Shown piece by piece: positions 1 through 13,577 of a DNA stretch of 64,000 nucleotides (positions are counted from its first letter, which is position 1; each line of letters opens with the position of its first letter). The notes beneath the pieces were generated by a model, which was given only the letters and a program-made list of their open reading frames with translations, did no database searches and was not told the origin of the DNA. A program made the position numbers and the translations under genes. The stretch comes from Mantamonas sphyraenae (lineage: Eukaryota; CRuMs; Mantamonadidae). The stretch is taken from contig JAPMXV010000002.1 of assembly GCA_026936335.1 (NCBI GenBank), forward strand, positions 186,001 to 250,000. The letters run 5' to 3'.

Positions 1-3000
1 CCGTCCACAGCAAAGCCCAGATCGTACAGCCCTGCGGTGGGGCGAGCCACGCTGAGGTTGCCAAAGACAGCAGTGCCGTTGCGCATGCTGGTCACAAGGT
101 CGCCTGTGAGCAGTGTGTTGTTCACCACACGCACCGTGCGCACCGTCGTATCGGAGGCACCCACAAAGGTGGCACCTGCGTCCAAAGCGTGCACGCGGAT
201 GGTGGCCAGCCGCACCTCGGCTGCACTGCGTTCCTCCTGTGCCGCCCCCGAGGCAATCACCAGCTGTGTAGGCGCACCCACGGTCATGCTCACGTTGATG
301 CGCACACTCTCCAGCCCATCTGCACGGAACTCCACCGTGTACAGTCCCACCGGTGCTGCTTCCATCGCAAGGCCATCCATGTCCACCAGACCGTTCGTCA
401 TGTTCTTTTCCAACGTACCACGCAGCACCGTCGTCACGTTGGCTGTGACCCCAGCACCTCCACCGCCTCCGCCTCCGCCGCCATCACCGCCGCCGCCACC
501 AGGCAAGATTCCGCCTCCGTCCCCACCTGGCAACCCTCCATTATTGTCGTTGGTTCCGCCGCCTCCCGACGGCGTCGACGACGCGTTGGACGCCTCCACA
601 ATCTGGACGGCGGTGATGAGGCGTACAGCAGCATCGGCTTCACCGAGCTGGTTGCCTCCGGGATCCAGGGCCACGAGGCGCACGGGGTCGAGCAAACGCA
701 GCGCCGACGCGTTGTACGTAACCGTGACCGGCGTGAGCACAGTGAGTTGTGACGCACTGCCCACACGCACCGCAAAGTGAGTGTGGTCACCCAACAGGCC
801 GGCCGCGGCAAAGGCCAAACGGTATGTGTCTGCACGCGGTCGTTGCAGCGCCAGTTGGTGCAGAACAGCGATTCCCGAAACCATGGACACGGTTTGCGTG
901 CCCGTGAGCACCGAGGCAGTGCCGTTGACCGACACCGACACCTGCAGACCCACGCTGCTGCGTGTAGTGAGAGTGCCGCCTGCATCCTTGGCCAGCACCG
1001 TGACGTCGTTCAACGGCGTGCTGACATTCGACGGGTGTGGTCCACCCACGTAGGGCACCACACTGAGACTGTGAGCAGGCCCCACGGCCACGGTGGCTCC
1101 CAGGCTTGTGTTGCTCATGCCAGCCGTGCCAAACTCCAACACGTAGCTGCCGTTGCGTGCGGCGACAAAGGCCAGCGCCTCCCAACGCACCACGCCGAAA
1201 CGCATGGTTGCTTGACGCGTGCTGTTGCCCAACACGTCTTCCGGTGTGCAACGCACCTCCACCGTGCGGTTGGCGCTGTCAGTGTTGCCCACCAGCAATC
1301 CGCCGCTATCGTACGCCACCACTTCAATCAAGGGCAACGCATCGTACACCACCGAATCGCGCTGCAGCGTCGCCGTCGGCGTGCGCACCTCCAGTCGCAC
1401 CGGCGGCCCAATGCGAATGGCCACAGTCACGTTGGTCGCTGCCAATCCCGCGCTGGTCACATCCAACACGTACTCGCCTGCTCTCGGCGCCGCCAGGGTG
1501 ATGTGAAACTGGGCACGTGCTGCCCCTGCAGCCTTGGTCACCTCTGTTGCGCCACCCAGCAGCGGCGTATGTGTGGCGTTGCGCATGGCAATCGTCACAT
1601 TGCGTTGCAACGCAAGAGCCCCACCACCAGATTGGCCGCCGCGTCGCGCGACTGGATCTCCACCACAGGCACCTGCACGGATGCCACCGAGGGAAGAGGC
1701 CCCACATACGGCGTTACCGCCTGCAGCGAAACCGCAAAGCCCGGCTCCACAACAAACGCAATCGTCACCGGCACCATCGACGACGCCGTAAAGATCAGTG
1801 TGTACGTACCGTTGGCCGGCGAGGACACGTGCAGGCCGCTGATGCGAGCACGTCCTGCATCTAGTGTCACTGTGGTGGTGCCTTGCAGACTGAGCGAGGC
1901 GTTCAGGCTGGCTGCAGTCACTGCTTGGCCCGTCGCGCCGGGAACAAAGTTGCCGCTGACGTCGTAGGCAGCCACGTCCACGTCAGCAAGGGTCACTGAC
2001 AGCGCGGTCAGGTTGCTGATGCTGGACACGCCGGCCAATTGCAGCTGAGAGGGCAAGCCCTCGCGCACAATCAGCGCCACAGACTCGTTTGCATAGCCCG
2101 GTGCATAAACCTCAAGGGCATACGCTCCCACGAGAGGACGCAGCAACTGTACGCCTCCAAGCACCGCACGTGCACTCGAGCCGTCAAACACGGCGCTCGT
2201 GTTGCCTCCCAGCACCAGCGACGACACGTTGCTGCCACTCACACGCACGGTGAGGCCTGCCACCTGTTCGGGTCGCACCACGGCTCCGGCCGCATCCACC
2301 GCGTCCACTTCAATGCTTGCTACGTCCACAACCTCCCGCGAGATGTATGTGCTCACTGGCTCGGACAAGCGCAGTGATACAGGCGCACCCGTGCTCACCG
2401 TAATCGTCACTGTGCTGTTGCTCAGCGTGCCGCTTGCCACAGTCAATGTGTACGTGCCCGCGGGCGGTGCCAGCAACGCCAGGTTGTCCAGCGTCACCGT
2501 ACCATTGACCATGTAGGCCACCGAGCCTGTGCTTCGCAACAACGAGGAACCGGGCCACAGACTAGCCTCCACGGTTCGGTTGGTGACATCACTGCTGCCA
2601 ACAAACGTGTTGCCGGCGTCCAACGCACGCACGCTAATGCTGCCCACTGCAGTCACCACGCTCGTGTTGACCGCCACCGAGGCTGGTGTGAGCGTCTCCA
2701 GCTTCACCGCAGGTCCCACCGCAATTGTCACCGCCAGATCGACGCCGCCCAGCCCTGCACTCTCGAAACGCACTACAAATGTACCTGTGGGCGGTGCCAG
2801 CAGACGGAGAGTGTCCACGCTCACGTTGCCTGCCGCCATGGATAGGCCTGTGTTGCCAATCAGTGTCGTGCCTGCACTGGTGTTCACCAGACTCACCGCC
2901 ACTGTGCGCACCACCGTGTCGGTGGCACCCACCAGCGTGTTGCCTGCGTCCAGTGCCACCACATTGGTAGTGCCCAGACTCACCGACGACACCGACACCC

Positions 3001-6000
3001 GCGCCACAGCAGCGCCCGAGGTGATCGAAAGTCGCACCGGCGCTCCGATCGGCACCTGCAGCACATCGGTGGTATTGATCACGCTGGAGACGTACGCGCC
3101 ACCTGCACCCACGCTCACCTCGTACGTGCTGGCCACGGGGCTGCTCAGGAACAGACCCGTGAAGCTCACGCGTCCCTGGCTCGTTGTGCGCGACAACACG
3201 CCGCCCACAGCCAGGCTGCCATTCACAGACAGATGCACAGGCAAGGCACCGTTCGGAGTCAAAGTGCTCACCGCGCCACTGGCGTCCTCCACACGAACGC
3301 TCACAGTACTCAGCGGTACGTGGGCGGCCGAAGGGAACGATGCGCCGGACAGGCCACTCTCCACCACCAGGCGGTGGGGATTGCCCATCGTCACCGTCAC
3401 GTTTACGTCGGTGCTGCTTAGACCCGACGCAGACAGTACAACGCGGTACACGCCCGCAGGCGGACGGTGCAACGTCAGCGCGGTCAGATTGGCCAACCCG
3501 TTGCTGCTGAGCACAGAGCGCACACCGCCCAGATACGCGTCCTGTGTGCTGTTGCTCACCTGGGCACTCACGTTGCGTGCTGCGTCTGTGCCTCCCACAA
3601 AGTTGCCACCCACATCGTACACCGCCAGTCGCACGTCAGGCAACGCCACAGACACGTCTGTTTGCATGGTTGCCGTCGCAGCACTCAAACGGCGAAGCTC
3701 CACGCCAGGTCCAATCACCACCGTCACCTGAGTGGCGGTTTGGTTCAGTTGGTTGTCGCTGCTGAACGTCAGCACATACGTACCCGTGGGCGGCGCCAGC
3801 AGATGCAGATCCGTAAAGTTGGCCACGCCGCCTGCCATCAACTGTACGCGGGTGCCTCCAAGAGTAGACGCAGTCACATCCACGCCATTGCGTGTCATGG
3901 CCACTTGCACCCACTTTGTGCTTGTGTCGTTGCTCAGCAGCGGCTCCTTCTGATGGTTCAGCGTACGCACAGCCACGGGCGACAACGCCACTGAGGCCAC
4001 ACTTGCTTGCGCAGCCATACCGCTCAGGTCACTCACAAACTGCAGCGACTTGGGCGTGTTCACAAACACGCCGTGGATTTCCGTTTCAAACAGCCAGCCG
4101 CCGTCTGTGCCTGTGCCCAGAGTGCCCAGCGCCGCCTCCGAGTTGTTGAAGCGCAAGCGGAAGCGATCGGAACGCACCTCGGTGGAGAGGAAGTCCAGAC
4201 ACAGGGACACGTCGTTGAGGTCCGACGGGATGAAGAAGCACGGCTTTTGCGTGCCCAGCGAAGCCGCGCCAATCTTGGTGACTCGAGTCAGCAGCTGCAC
4301 CCACGACTGGGTGCCTGCATTCCACATGTCCACAAAGTACACCTCGGGTTGGTTGCGACAAGGCAGGTACCACGCAAACACAAACTCGTTCACAAACGCA
4401 GGCTCGGGCAAGGCAATTTCCACAAACGCCAGCTCTGTCGCGTCCGCTGCCATCTGCGCAAACGTGTGGCCACACTGGAAGCCATCGTTGGTGTCGTTCT
4501 TCCTGCAGCACCGATCGCTGTCCAGCAGCTGGGTCGTAAACACGCCCACGCTGCGGCTGGCGGAAATGTTGGCCACCGTTCCATTCGTGGCAATGTTGGG
4601 CAGGTACGAAATACCCAGCGATGTGCGTTCCGGCACGCCCACACTCAACTCGTCGCTGGTACGGCAGAGAGGCGAAAACGGCTCAATGTAGCGGAACAAG
4701 TCTTGCGCCGCCGTGGGCACAAAGTTCTGCCCGTTGTTGGCCACGCCAAACAGCACCAGGCCGACGTCGCGCGCGGGCGAAATGCACACAATCTGTGTCG
4801 TCGACACAAATGTGGGTTTCGTCGTACTCACGGTGTCACCAAAGTTGCAGTTGAGCAGTTCCGAGGAAATAAAGTTGGCGCCGATCACCGTGATCTCCGA
4901 GCGGCCGTACACCTTGCCGTTGTTTGGCGTAAACGACGTCACCACCTCTGTCGCGTGGTACATGAAATCCTTTGTGCCTGCACTGACGTTGAATCCTGCG
5001 TTGTTGCTCACCGTGACAGACACGTTGCCCGCAGAAGCTGCAGGCGACACACACACCATCTGCGTCGCAGACACATACAGACTGCTCGTACATGCCACTC
5101 CACCCACATAGGCACGCAGCGCGGCAGTGGGTGCAAAATTCTGGCCTCCAATCGTGATGCGAGTGCCGCCAACGACGGCGCCGAGGAACGGAGCAATGGA
5201 TGTGTAGTTGGCGGCCGGCAAGGCACTGATGGTGAACGGGCTGCCCTGAACATGGACACCAGTCGATGTGCGCACATTGACGGTGTGCACACCTGCACTC
5301 TGGGCGCTGTAGGTGGCCCGGTACACGCTTCCCGACACCTTGCCGAATGTGGTCGCCACATTGCCAGCGCTTGCGTCTGTCACAGTGACCACAAACGGAT
5401 TTGCCACACTGCTGTTGGTGATGGCGTTGTTGTACGGGTCGCGTGCGTCGATGTCCAAAGACACGACCGAATTGAGGCCGAGAGCAGTGCCCACGCCTTC
5501 GCCGGAAACGGTACACAGCGGCGCATGTAGCACCGACGGCAACACGTTCACTGTGTACGGGCTGTTCTTGATGGTGGCACCCGCGGCCGAGCCCAGACGA
5601 ACCTCCAGCGCGTACGTGCCCGAGATGGTGGCGTTGAACAGGACGTCATACTGAGCCACAGCGCCGGGCTGTGCTGCAATCGACTGCATGCTCACACTCG
5701 TGTTTGCGTTCCCTCCCGTGAGTGCAATGTGCCATGTTTCCACTGGCTCATCGCCGTAGTTGCCGTACACGTCCACAGCCTGAATACGGAACGAGCCAAG
5801 CGTTCCGGCTGTCACGGGGCTGCTCACGGCGCTGCCACTCACAAACGAGTTGACAGCCACTGCGGACGCAGTGCGCACAGTCACATTCAACGGCGAGCCG
5901 GGCAGGTGTACGCCGCCGAGTGTCACGAGCAGCTGATAGCCGCGTGCAACTGTGGGCGACATGCTGGCAACATACGAGCCAGCGACACCTGCGTTGTTGA

Positions 6001-9000
6001 CCACCGTGGCCACCACGGTCGTGCCCGTGTGTACCCAGTGCTGCAAGCGCACGTCCACGGTGTCGCCGTACGTGGTGCGGTTGTTGGCAAAGCGATCACG
6101 CAGCTGTACCGCAAGCGATGTGGCCAGCCCTGCGCGTTGCACAAGCAAAGACGAATAGGCGCTCGTGTGTGCGTACGCATCGGCCGTGGCTACCACTGTG
6201 ACAAACGGAGAGCCACCCACGGGTGCGCCATTCAGGTGCACATGGGTATCGTACGTCCCGCTCACGGTTACGTTGTAGCTGATGTCATACAGTCCGTTTG
6301 TGCTGGGCATGCTGCCAACCACCGTGCCGTTGACACGCACGTGCGCATACACGCGATGCTGCAGCCACGCGCTCACAGTATCACTCGTCTCGGTGCGCAG
6401 GTTGTTGTACCTGTCGCGCGCCTGCAGTGTGAACGACGACACCGACCCGGCCACGGATGCACCCAGGCCCGCACCACTTGCCACACAGTTGGCCGCCCGT
6501 GCTGCTGTGGGCAGCACGGTCAGTGTCTGGCCCGAGTTTTGCAGTTGCTGGCTTGTGCTCACCAGGCGCATGAAAAGCGTGTAGGAACCCGCCAGCGTCA
6601 AATTGACGTTCAAGTTGTACATGCCCAGCGTGCTTGGCGTGCTTTTGTCCATCAAAATGGACCCCAGCGTGCCGTGTGTTCCATGCGTGTACGCAAGTTG
6701 GATGTTGTCGTCGGTGTCTGTCACGTTGTTTGTGTACGTGTCGCGTCCCTGCACATCCACACGAACCAGCGTCCCAGCCTCCACATTCTGGCCGAATGAG
6801 CTGCTGTACGCAACGGTCTTGCTGCCCACCACGGTGCTGGGCAGAAGCGTCACCAAAGGCGTCGACTGCATGACACTCGACGACGCATCCAGCTGCGCAA
6901 CCGACATGCTGTACGCGCCCGTGACGGTGCCTGAAAACGTCATGCGCACACCTCCGTACAGCTGTGCAGCATTGCCCAATGCCAACGCGCCAACGCCGCC
7001 CTTGGTTGTGTGGCTGAGCGACCCGGACAGCAGCGTGCCGCCCACATTGGGCGAAGGCGGTCCAGAAAAGGGTTTGCTTTGCCCGCTGTCCGCATGATCC
7101 ATGTGCCTTCCGTTTGGCGAACGGTCCCACAGCACAGTGCTCTCGCGTTGATCGCAGTCGTAGTACGCAATCAGGTCGACATCACTTGGGACGGGCTTGA
7201 ATTGCTGTAGCGCCTGCATCTCGGCCGGAGCCAAGAGGCGCGACCACAGAGCAATGTCATCCAGGTAGCCATTGTAAGCCTCATCTTGCACAAAGCCACC
7301 GTCGGGCGAGTCTTGCTCTTCACCAATCACCATGACGCCGCCGGACGGGATGGCTGCGTTCCAGGCACCGTCCGTGTACTCCTGCAACAGGGTGTTGTCC
7401 ATGTACACGCGCATCTTGCTCTGGGTGCGGTCGTACGTGACCTGCACCAAGTGCCATCCCACGACGGTGGTTGTATGCGTCTTCCACTTGTTCATGGCGT
7501 ATGCACCCACCATGTGCTTGCCAATGCCAACGCCAAACGGGTTTGTGCCTTGGTGGTACGTGATCACCGCAGGCCAACCCGAGGTCAGAAGCGGGGATGC
7601 CCACGTGGAAAAGGTAAGCTGGTCCACGGCCGAGGAAAGAAAGTTGAACCGGCGATAGCGATCGTCCGACGTATGGCGCAGGCGGATGCCCAAGCCTGCC
7701 GGAAAACCAGGTTCATACAAGGCGCTGGACGACGAGCCAATGGCTGTCAGATCCAGGCCTGCTCCAGACACATCGCTGATGACATTGCCAGCGCAGTCGT
7801 GAAAGTCCCACGTTGCGACAAGACCCGCGGTGTGTTCCTCGCCCGCCGCCCAAGTGTTGGTCATCAGCCGTTCTTGCTTTGCCTCGTTAAAAACTGCTGC
7901 AAAGATGCCAACCTGGCCAATGTGACCATTGTACGCCGAGCCAGCATCGAGGCCGCCACCGAGAGTCGTCTGGCGGCCGCCAAAGATCAGGGTGCCCCCC
8001 GCTACAATGGCTCGGCCAACCGCCACGGATGGAGTGGCCAGGGAGTTGAAGAGGCCACCGCGACGATACTGGAAGCGCCCATCAGAAGAGCGCCATGTGG
8101 GACAGGCGAACATCCATTCTCCTGCGTCCTGGATTGTTTGAGCCGGTGCGGCCTGTCCGGTTACGGTGGCGCTGATTTCGCCGTTGGCTGCGTTGTACCG
8201 CACTTCAAAGTCGGCCACGCTCTGTACGCTGGCATACGAGATGAGCGTGCTGGTTTGGCCGTTGGCAGCAGGCTTGTACCACAAGCACACCGTCACGGCT
8301 GTGGTGGGGAAAGGAAAGTTGTCGCGTCGCAGATGGCGCTGGTTGTCCAGCTTGAGTATGCACTCGTTGACTGTGCTGACGTTGTTGCCAAAGCGGTCCA
8401 ACAACCCAAAGTCCACGTTTGCCGTGGTGCCTGCACGTGGCTGCGCGGGCGCAACCGAACGCACACGACTGCGCATCACGCTGGACAGCGTGGAGCGCAC
8501 GGGCACAATAAAGGGCGAACCGGAAATGGGTTCGCCGAGCGTAAAGATATGCAACCAATACGTTCCTGTGCTCGTCACGTTGTAGGTGGTGATGAACTGC
8601 CCTGCGGTCGATGTCGGCGACACCTGTGCCGTGGCCACCACGCTGCTGCTGCTGCTGCTACTGCTGCGCAGGTGCACCGCAAACACGTCGTTGTGGTCGC
8701 TGCGCAGGTTGGTGAATGCATCGCGTGCGTTGATGTACGCGCTGGCCAGGTCGCCCACAGTTGCATATTGCGAACCTGCGCCAAACGCATCGGAGAAGGA
8801 AGGAAACAGCGACGCGGCGCGGATCTGCACCGTTGCGCTGCCCACAGCCGCGCCTCCCACTGTCACTGCAAGTGTGTAGGTACCTGCAATGGTTGCATTG
8901 TAGGTGGCATAGTAACGGCCCGAAGTGCCACCAGCATAGGAAATGGCAACAGGCACTGTGTTTGTGCTGAAGGACATGGTGGCTTCCACGACGTCGCCGT

Positions 9001-12000
9001 TGCTCGTGCGGTTGTTGCTGTACACGTCGCGAGCCTGCATGTACAGGCTGCCCTGTGCACCTGCAACCACCGAACCCATCACATGCGTAAGCAGGCTGTT
9101 GCTGGCCACCGTTGCAGAAGGCGTCACCACGGGGCTGTACGGACTGCCTGCGACAGGAACTCCAGACACGCTCAACGCGAGGGTATACGGGCCACTCACG
9201 GTCGGCACAAACTGGGCGCGGTATTGTCCGTTGCCCAGGTGTGATACAGCCACGGGGAAACTGACGCCGGGGGCAGACTGGTGCACAAGCGTGCCTTGGA
9301 ACGCATCGCCTGCCAGCGAACGCAGATTTTCAAACGCGTCGCGGCTCTGGATGAATACGTTTGTGGTTGTACCAGCCACTGTTTGCGTCAGTCCTGTGCC
9401 CGACACGGTGCTGTGCGGACCACTGACTGCTCCAGGCTGCACGTTGACAGTGCTGGGCGTGTTTGGCAACGAGCCGCCCGGTGCACTGACACTCAGGGAC
9501 CAGTCGGACGCAGCGTAAGTCACATTGTAGGTGGCTGTGTATGCGCCATCGCCTGTGTACGTAAAGGTGACGGGCACAGCGGCCTGTCCGCTCTTGGTCA
9601 GCGAGCCCGTGAGCACCACGGAGCTGGTCAGCTTGTTCTGGTACTGGTCGCGTGTCTGGATGGACAGCGAGGCAAGAACACCTGCTGTTGCGCTGGTGAG
9701 ACCGGCGCCCACAACCGGCGAGCTTGGCCTGTGCAACACATCCGGTTTCACCGTTAGTGTGTACGGCGATGCGGCAATGTGCGAGAACCGCGGGAAATCC
9801 GGATTATCGGCTGCCTGAGAAAGTACGTTGAGTGCATACGTTCCTGCAATGGTGGCTGTGTACGAGGTGCGTGAAGCGCCGACAGCGACGTACGCAATCT
9901 GCGTTTGATTCTGCTGAATCCACGGAGCTGTCTGCAGCTTGGCGTTGATGGAGTGTAGGTACTCGTACGGTGTGGGTCGAAGCGCATTGTCTCTGTTGTA
10001 CACAGTGACTTGGCCCGTGCTTCCTGCGGTCAGGGTGGCAATGTTGCCAGATACCAAGCTGATCGAGTAGTTGGCGAAGCCTGAGAGGACGGCGATGTTG
10101 TAGGACGAGATCACGTAACGATTGTCATTCACGATGTCATAGAAAGCCCAGTTGAAAGTGCTGTTGAACGTAAACCCAAAGGGCATGGTATACCCTACGC
10201 CGTCGTGGGTTGCCACGGGCTGGGGATACACCTTGTTGTTGTCCAGCTTGTCGACCACATCCATGCGGACGGTGTCTGCTCCGATTGGGCGAGCATTCAG
10301 GTACTTGTCCTTCAATGGCCCCACCTTGATGAAGCCTCCAGTTTGGTCAACTCGGGTTACGATGAACCATGTTTGCCACGTGAATGAGGTAATCCACTCG
10401 ATTTTGCCGGGATGCACGGTGACAGCAAAGGGAGAACCGATGATGGGGGCCTGGTTGTCCGAGTTGAACATGTTGAGCATGTAGGACGCGGCGATGGTGA
10501 CATTGTACGAAACGAGGTACTGGCCCGGGTCGACGTACGTAAGGACAGGCACGTGCGTGTTGGATCCAGCCAACGAGGTGTTGGTAAGGGTGGCAGAGAA
10601 CCAAACCGCGCCGATGCTTGCGTTGTTGTAGAAATTGTCTCGCATCTGCACGCGTACGGTGTTTGTTTCGCCGGCAATGGACGAGTTGACGCCCGACTCG
10701 ATATAACTGCGTATAGCCATGGGATTCTGCGGACGCAGGGTGAGGGGAGCGGTCCACGCCGTGATGGAGTCATTGACAATGCGGATCTCGTAGTCACCCG
10801 GAACGGTGGGGTACTTGTTGTACTCGGCCGGGTTGTTTGTGTTTTTGGTGGGCAGCCACTCATAGCAATCAGCAGGATATGCTGCTGGGGGCTCGGGACA
10901 GCTGCCGGGCGAGGTGATCTCCTTCCAGCGCACGTAGGGAAAATCCATGACCTTGGTGCCGCCCAGCCAGAGTTGGTAGGAGGCGAGGACGTTGTTGCTG
11001 GTCCACCAGTTGTGTCGTGTGACGGGCCTGCCTTGGCAGTCGTAGGCTTGAATGACAGGCACCTGAAGCAGGCTGTCGACGAAGCGCGAGGTGTCCGGGG
11101 CAGGGTTGCTTGTCTTGACGGCGATTTGGCACGGGGCGCGCGTTTCGTAGTTGACGGTGATGGTGGCCGTGATGAGGGTGGAGTTGGCAATGCCATTGTT
11201 GAGACGGTACTTGATGGTGTGTGTGCCGGTGACCTCTCCCGCGGTGTAGACGACTGAGAGGTCGCTCGTGAGGTAGCCGATCTTGCTTGTGGTGCCGTAA
11301 GCAGGCACCTCCTCGATGTACGCATACATCTTGTTGCCAAAGTTGTCCTCCTCGGCACCGGACACCAGTTCAAACGACGTCTGTGCGCCCTGGACGATGG
11401 TTGCGCTGAGAGTGGGAATCTTGGAAGCAAAGGCGCGGTCGTACATCTGGTGCTTGTAGTTGCGCTCGACCTGCGTGGAATTCAGGGGAAAGTCGTACAC
11501 CGCAGCGTAGAGGATATCTCCGTCCCAGGCGCGGTCGTTTGTGTGCTCGTTGCCCAGCAGCATATAAAAGCTGGAGGAAAACGACAGCGGGTAGTTGCCG
11601 TAGTTGACGCTGCCCACTTGGACGCCGTCCACAAATGCCTTTTTGTAGTACGTGGTGGAGTAGCCGGTATCCACGCGCTCGTATGTGAGTACGAGGTGAT
11701 ACCACGTGTTGACGGACGTGAACACCCCGCTGTACGTGGTCTCCTCACAGCCGCCCTTGGAAGTTTTCAGGCGGTAGGCAAGGGCGCCGTTTGCTTGGCC
11801 CATGTGGAAATTGATGTTCCCCATACAGCCTGTGTGCGCAGAGTAGGGGAGGTGGCGGGGGAAGGGCGGTGGATACGTATGGTTGTGAGTACGAGAACAC
11901 GGGAGCTTCGGGAGCCCTTCGAAAGCCGAGAGGACAAAAGCAAAGGTTGGAATCATGCAAGGAGGGTTTCAAAGGCAGCCACAGGCGCGAGGAACACGTG

Positions 12001-12561
12001 GGACAAAGCAGGCGGGCCTAGTGCGTCTGTTGGAAACGTGAGGTCATGTGCGCATGGATGACACAGACCGAGCAGTGCCATTGCATACGGACGCTGCGGC
12101 AAAAAGCGTGGGGCTCAAAAGGGAAATTTTGTCGCGACGCAGGTGCGTTTCGCTGCCGAACGGCTGGCCAAGGAGGACGTACTGGTGCCTGAAGAGAGCG
12201 AAACCATGCGCTTAGGGCCACTTTGCGTCAGGCTTCGTGTTCGGACCCACGCCTCGACGCTCATTTGGTCGTTGGCGTCGATGTTGTCCTTGACCTTGGC
12301 GGAAGCTGTGTTGGTGCTTGTGGCCTTGCCACCGTTGTTTGTATCGATTCCATACAGTGGTGCCGACCTGATAAAGGCACTACTGAGGGTTAGGTCACAT
12401 GCGGCGCCTGACCCTGTGTCTTCAAGCTTGCCACCGACGAGGCCCTTGATGTACCACTGGCCGAGAACACCCGGTGTCGTGGTGCTGTACTCAGGTTCTG
12501 CTGAGCACACAAGGCCTACGAGAGCAGCAAGAGCAACAATGAGAAGGAAGGCAGACTTCAT
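1..12561 (-). CDS. Giant secreted LamG/filamin-like/TIG repeat surface protein (partial, one apparent frameshift)
   Basis: Exon 1 is 12183-12561 and exon 2 is 11829 down past position 1; the intron uses a gtacgt donor and a cacag acceptor and keeps phase. The product starts with a signal peptide (MKSAFLLIVALAALVGLVCS). Next come a LamG-like lectin sandwich split by the intron, a cadherin-like stretch (about 11440-11110), many filamin/Ig-like repeats ending in 'Y-N-V-T..G-T-Y' strands (about 11100-8400 and 6890-5530), and two more LamG domains (8360-7190). Two IPT/TIG domains (5230-4680), a Cys-rich segment (4680-4040) and tandem repeats of about 115 residues ('LDAGN.FVG..D...RTV') run to the edge. 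A Gly-rich linker lies at 460-560. More than 4,000 residues are visible; any C-terminal membrane anchor is outside the window. The frame breaks at a C-run, 1619-1622, and continues open to position 1. The likely role is cell-surface or matrix adhesion, inferred from domain content only. Confidence 0.8.
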
Positions 12562-12651
12562 CAGGGAAGGATGCAGATGCACAACACACGAGTGTTTTTG
12601 TTCTTCTTGCGTTTGCCCGGTGCGCGCGCACACAGTGCACACCTGTCCATC

Positions 12652-13347
12652 TCACTCCACCACGTGCGCCCTGGTGATCAACACGGGTTTGGCCGTGTCG
12701 CCAGACTCGGATCCGACAGCTTCCATGGCGGCAAGGGTGTCCTCACCGTCCACCATGTGACCAAAAACGACGTGCGCGCCATCCAAATGGGTGCAAGCGG
12801 CAAAGGTGATGAAGAACTGGGAAGTGTTTGTGTTCTTCTTGCCACTGTTGGCCATGCTGAGCACGCCGCGGCGGTCATGCGTGAGCTTGAGGCCGTCTTT
12901 GTCGTCCTTGAAGGGTTTGCCCTTGGCAAAGGAGGAGGGTGAGGAGCCACGGCCGGTGTAGTCGCCAGCTTGGGCCATGAAACCCGGAATGATTCTGTGA
13001 AAGGCACAGTTCTCGCTGTACTTTGGCAGCAGAGCCAGAAAGTTCTCCACTGCTTTGGGGCTGGCGTCAGCGTTGAGCTCCAGCTCGACATAGCCCTCGT
13101 GGTGATCGCTCATGTCGACAGGCTTGAGTTGCATGATGTCTGTGTGGCCTTCTCCCTTGTATAATTCCTCCAGTGCCTCGATTGCGTCCTCGTCAAGGTC
13201 GATTGCTTGCGACGAGTAGCCGTACCGCGGTCCGCTCTCCTCCAGCCACTTGACGCCATTGTCAAATGCCTCCCGTTGGGCAGCCAGAGTGTCTAGGTCG
13301 CCCACAAGGATATCGAGGCGAACGCGTGTGTTTGCAGAGCTGGACAT
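12652..13347 (-). CDS. Cyclophilin-type peptidyl-prolyl cis-trans isomerase
   Basis: This is a single-exon gene of 231 codons, started at the ATG in MSSSANTRVRLDI because the upstream frame looks like untranslated low-complexity sequence. The C-terminal 150 residues form a cyclophilin barrel. The catalytic block FHRIIPGFMAQAGDYTG carries the Arg/Phe/Met/Gln set, followed by SMANSGKKNTNTSQFFIT and HLDGAHVVFGHMVDG. The cyclosporin-contact Trp of human CypA is His here, as in several cyclophilin subfamilies. An acidic N-terminal extension of about 80 residues, with a short helical segment, is not part of the usual domain and may bind a partner. There is no signal peptide, so a cytosolic or nuclear protein-folding role is expected. 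It lies 90 bp downstream of the giant surface-protein start, on the same strand. The family call is firm; the specific subfamily is not. Confidence 0.93.
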   Translation of the reverse strand: MSSSANTRVRLDILVGDLDTLAAQREAFDNGVKWLEESGPRYGYSSQAIDLDEDAIEALEELYKGEGHTDIMQLKPVDMSDHHEGYVELELNADASPKAVENFLALLPKYSENCAFHRIIPGFMAQAGDYTGRGSSPSSFAKGKPFKDDKDGLKLTHDRRGVLSMANSGKKNTNTSQFFITFAACTHLDGAHVVFGHMVDGEDTLAAMEAVGSESGDTAKPVLITRAHVVE

Positions 13348-13577
13348 GGGTGTGGGTGGGTGTGCAGGCGCTGCGCGATCATCACCACCACAGCATGTGT
13401 GCACAGGAAGAGTATGTGCCTTGGGGTCCGTGGTGCCATGGAACATGGCAACATGGGTGGTGAAGAGAAAATGGGCCGTGGACAGACAAAGCAAGGAGCC
13501 GGGACTGGGAATGGCAGGATTCATTGCGCTGTGCCCTCCCAGCATTCATCAGCAATCTCTGCTCGGCAACAAAAGGC

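Noticed and set aside
37-1967. Plus-strand open frames over the giant adhesin gene
   Set aside because: The minus-strand frame, after one base correction, continues the protein repeat without stops; the plus frames are low-complexity shadows.
12652-13545. Longer cyclophilin start at 13545
   Set aside because: The extra 66 residues are Pro/His/Cys-rich with no homology, and the ATG at 13347 gives a clean start.
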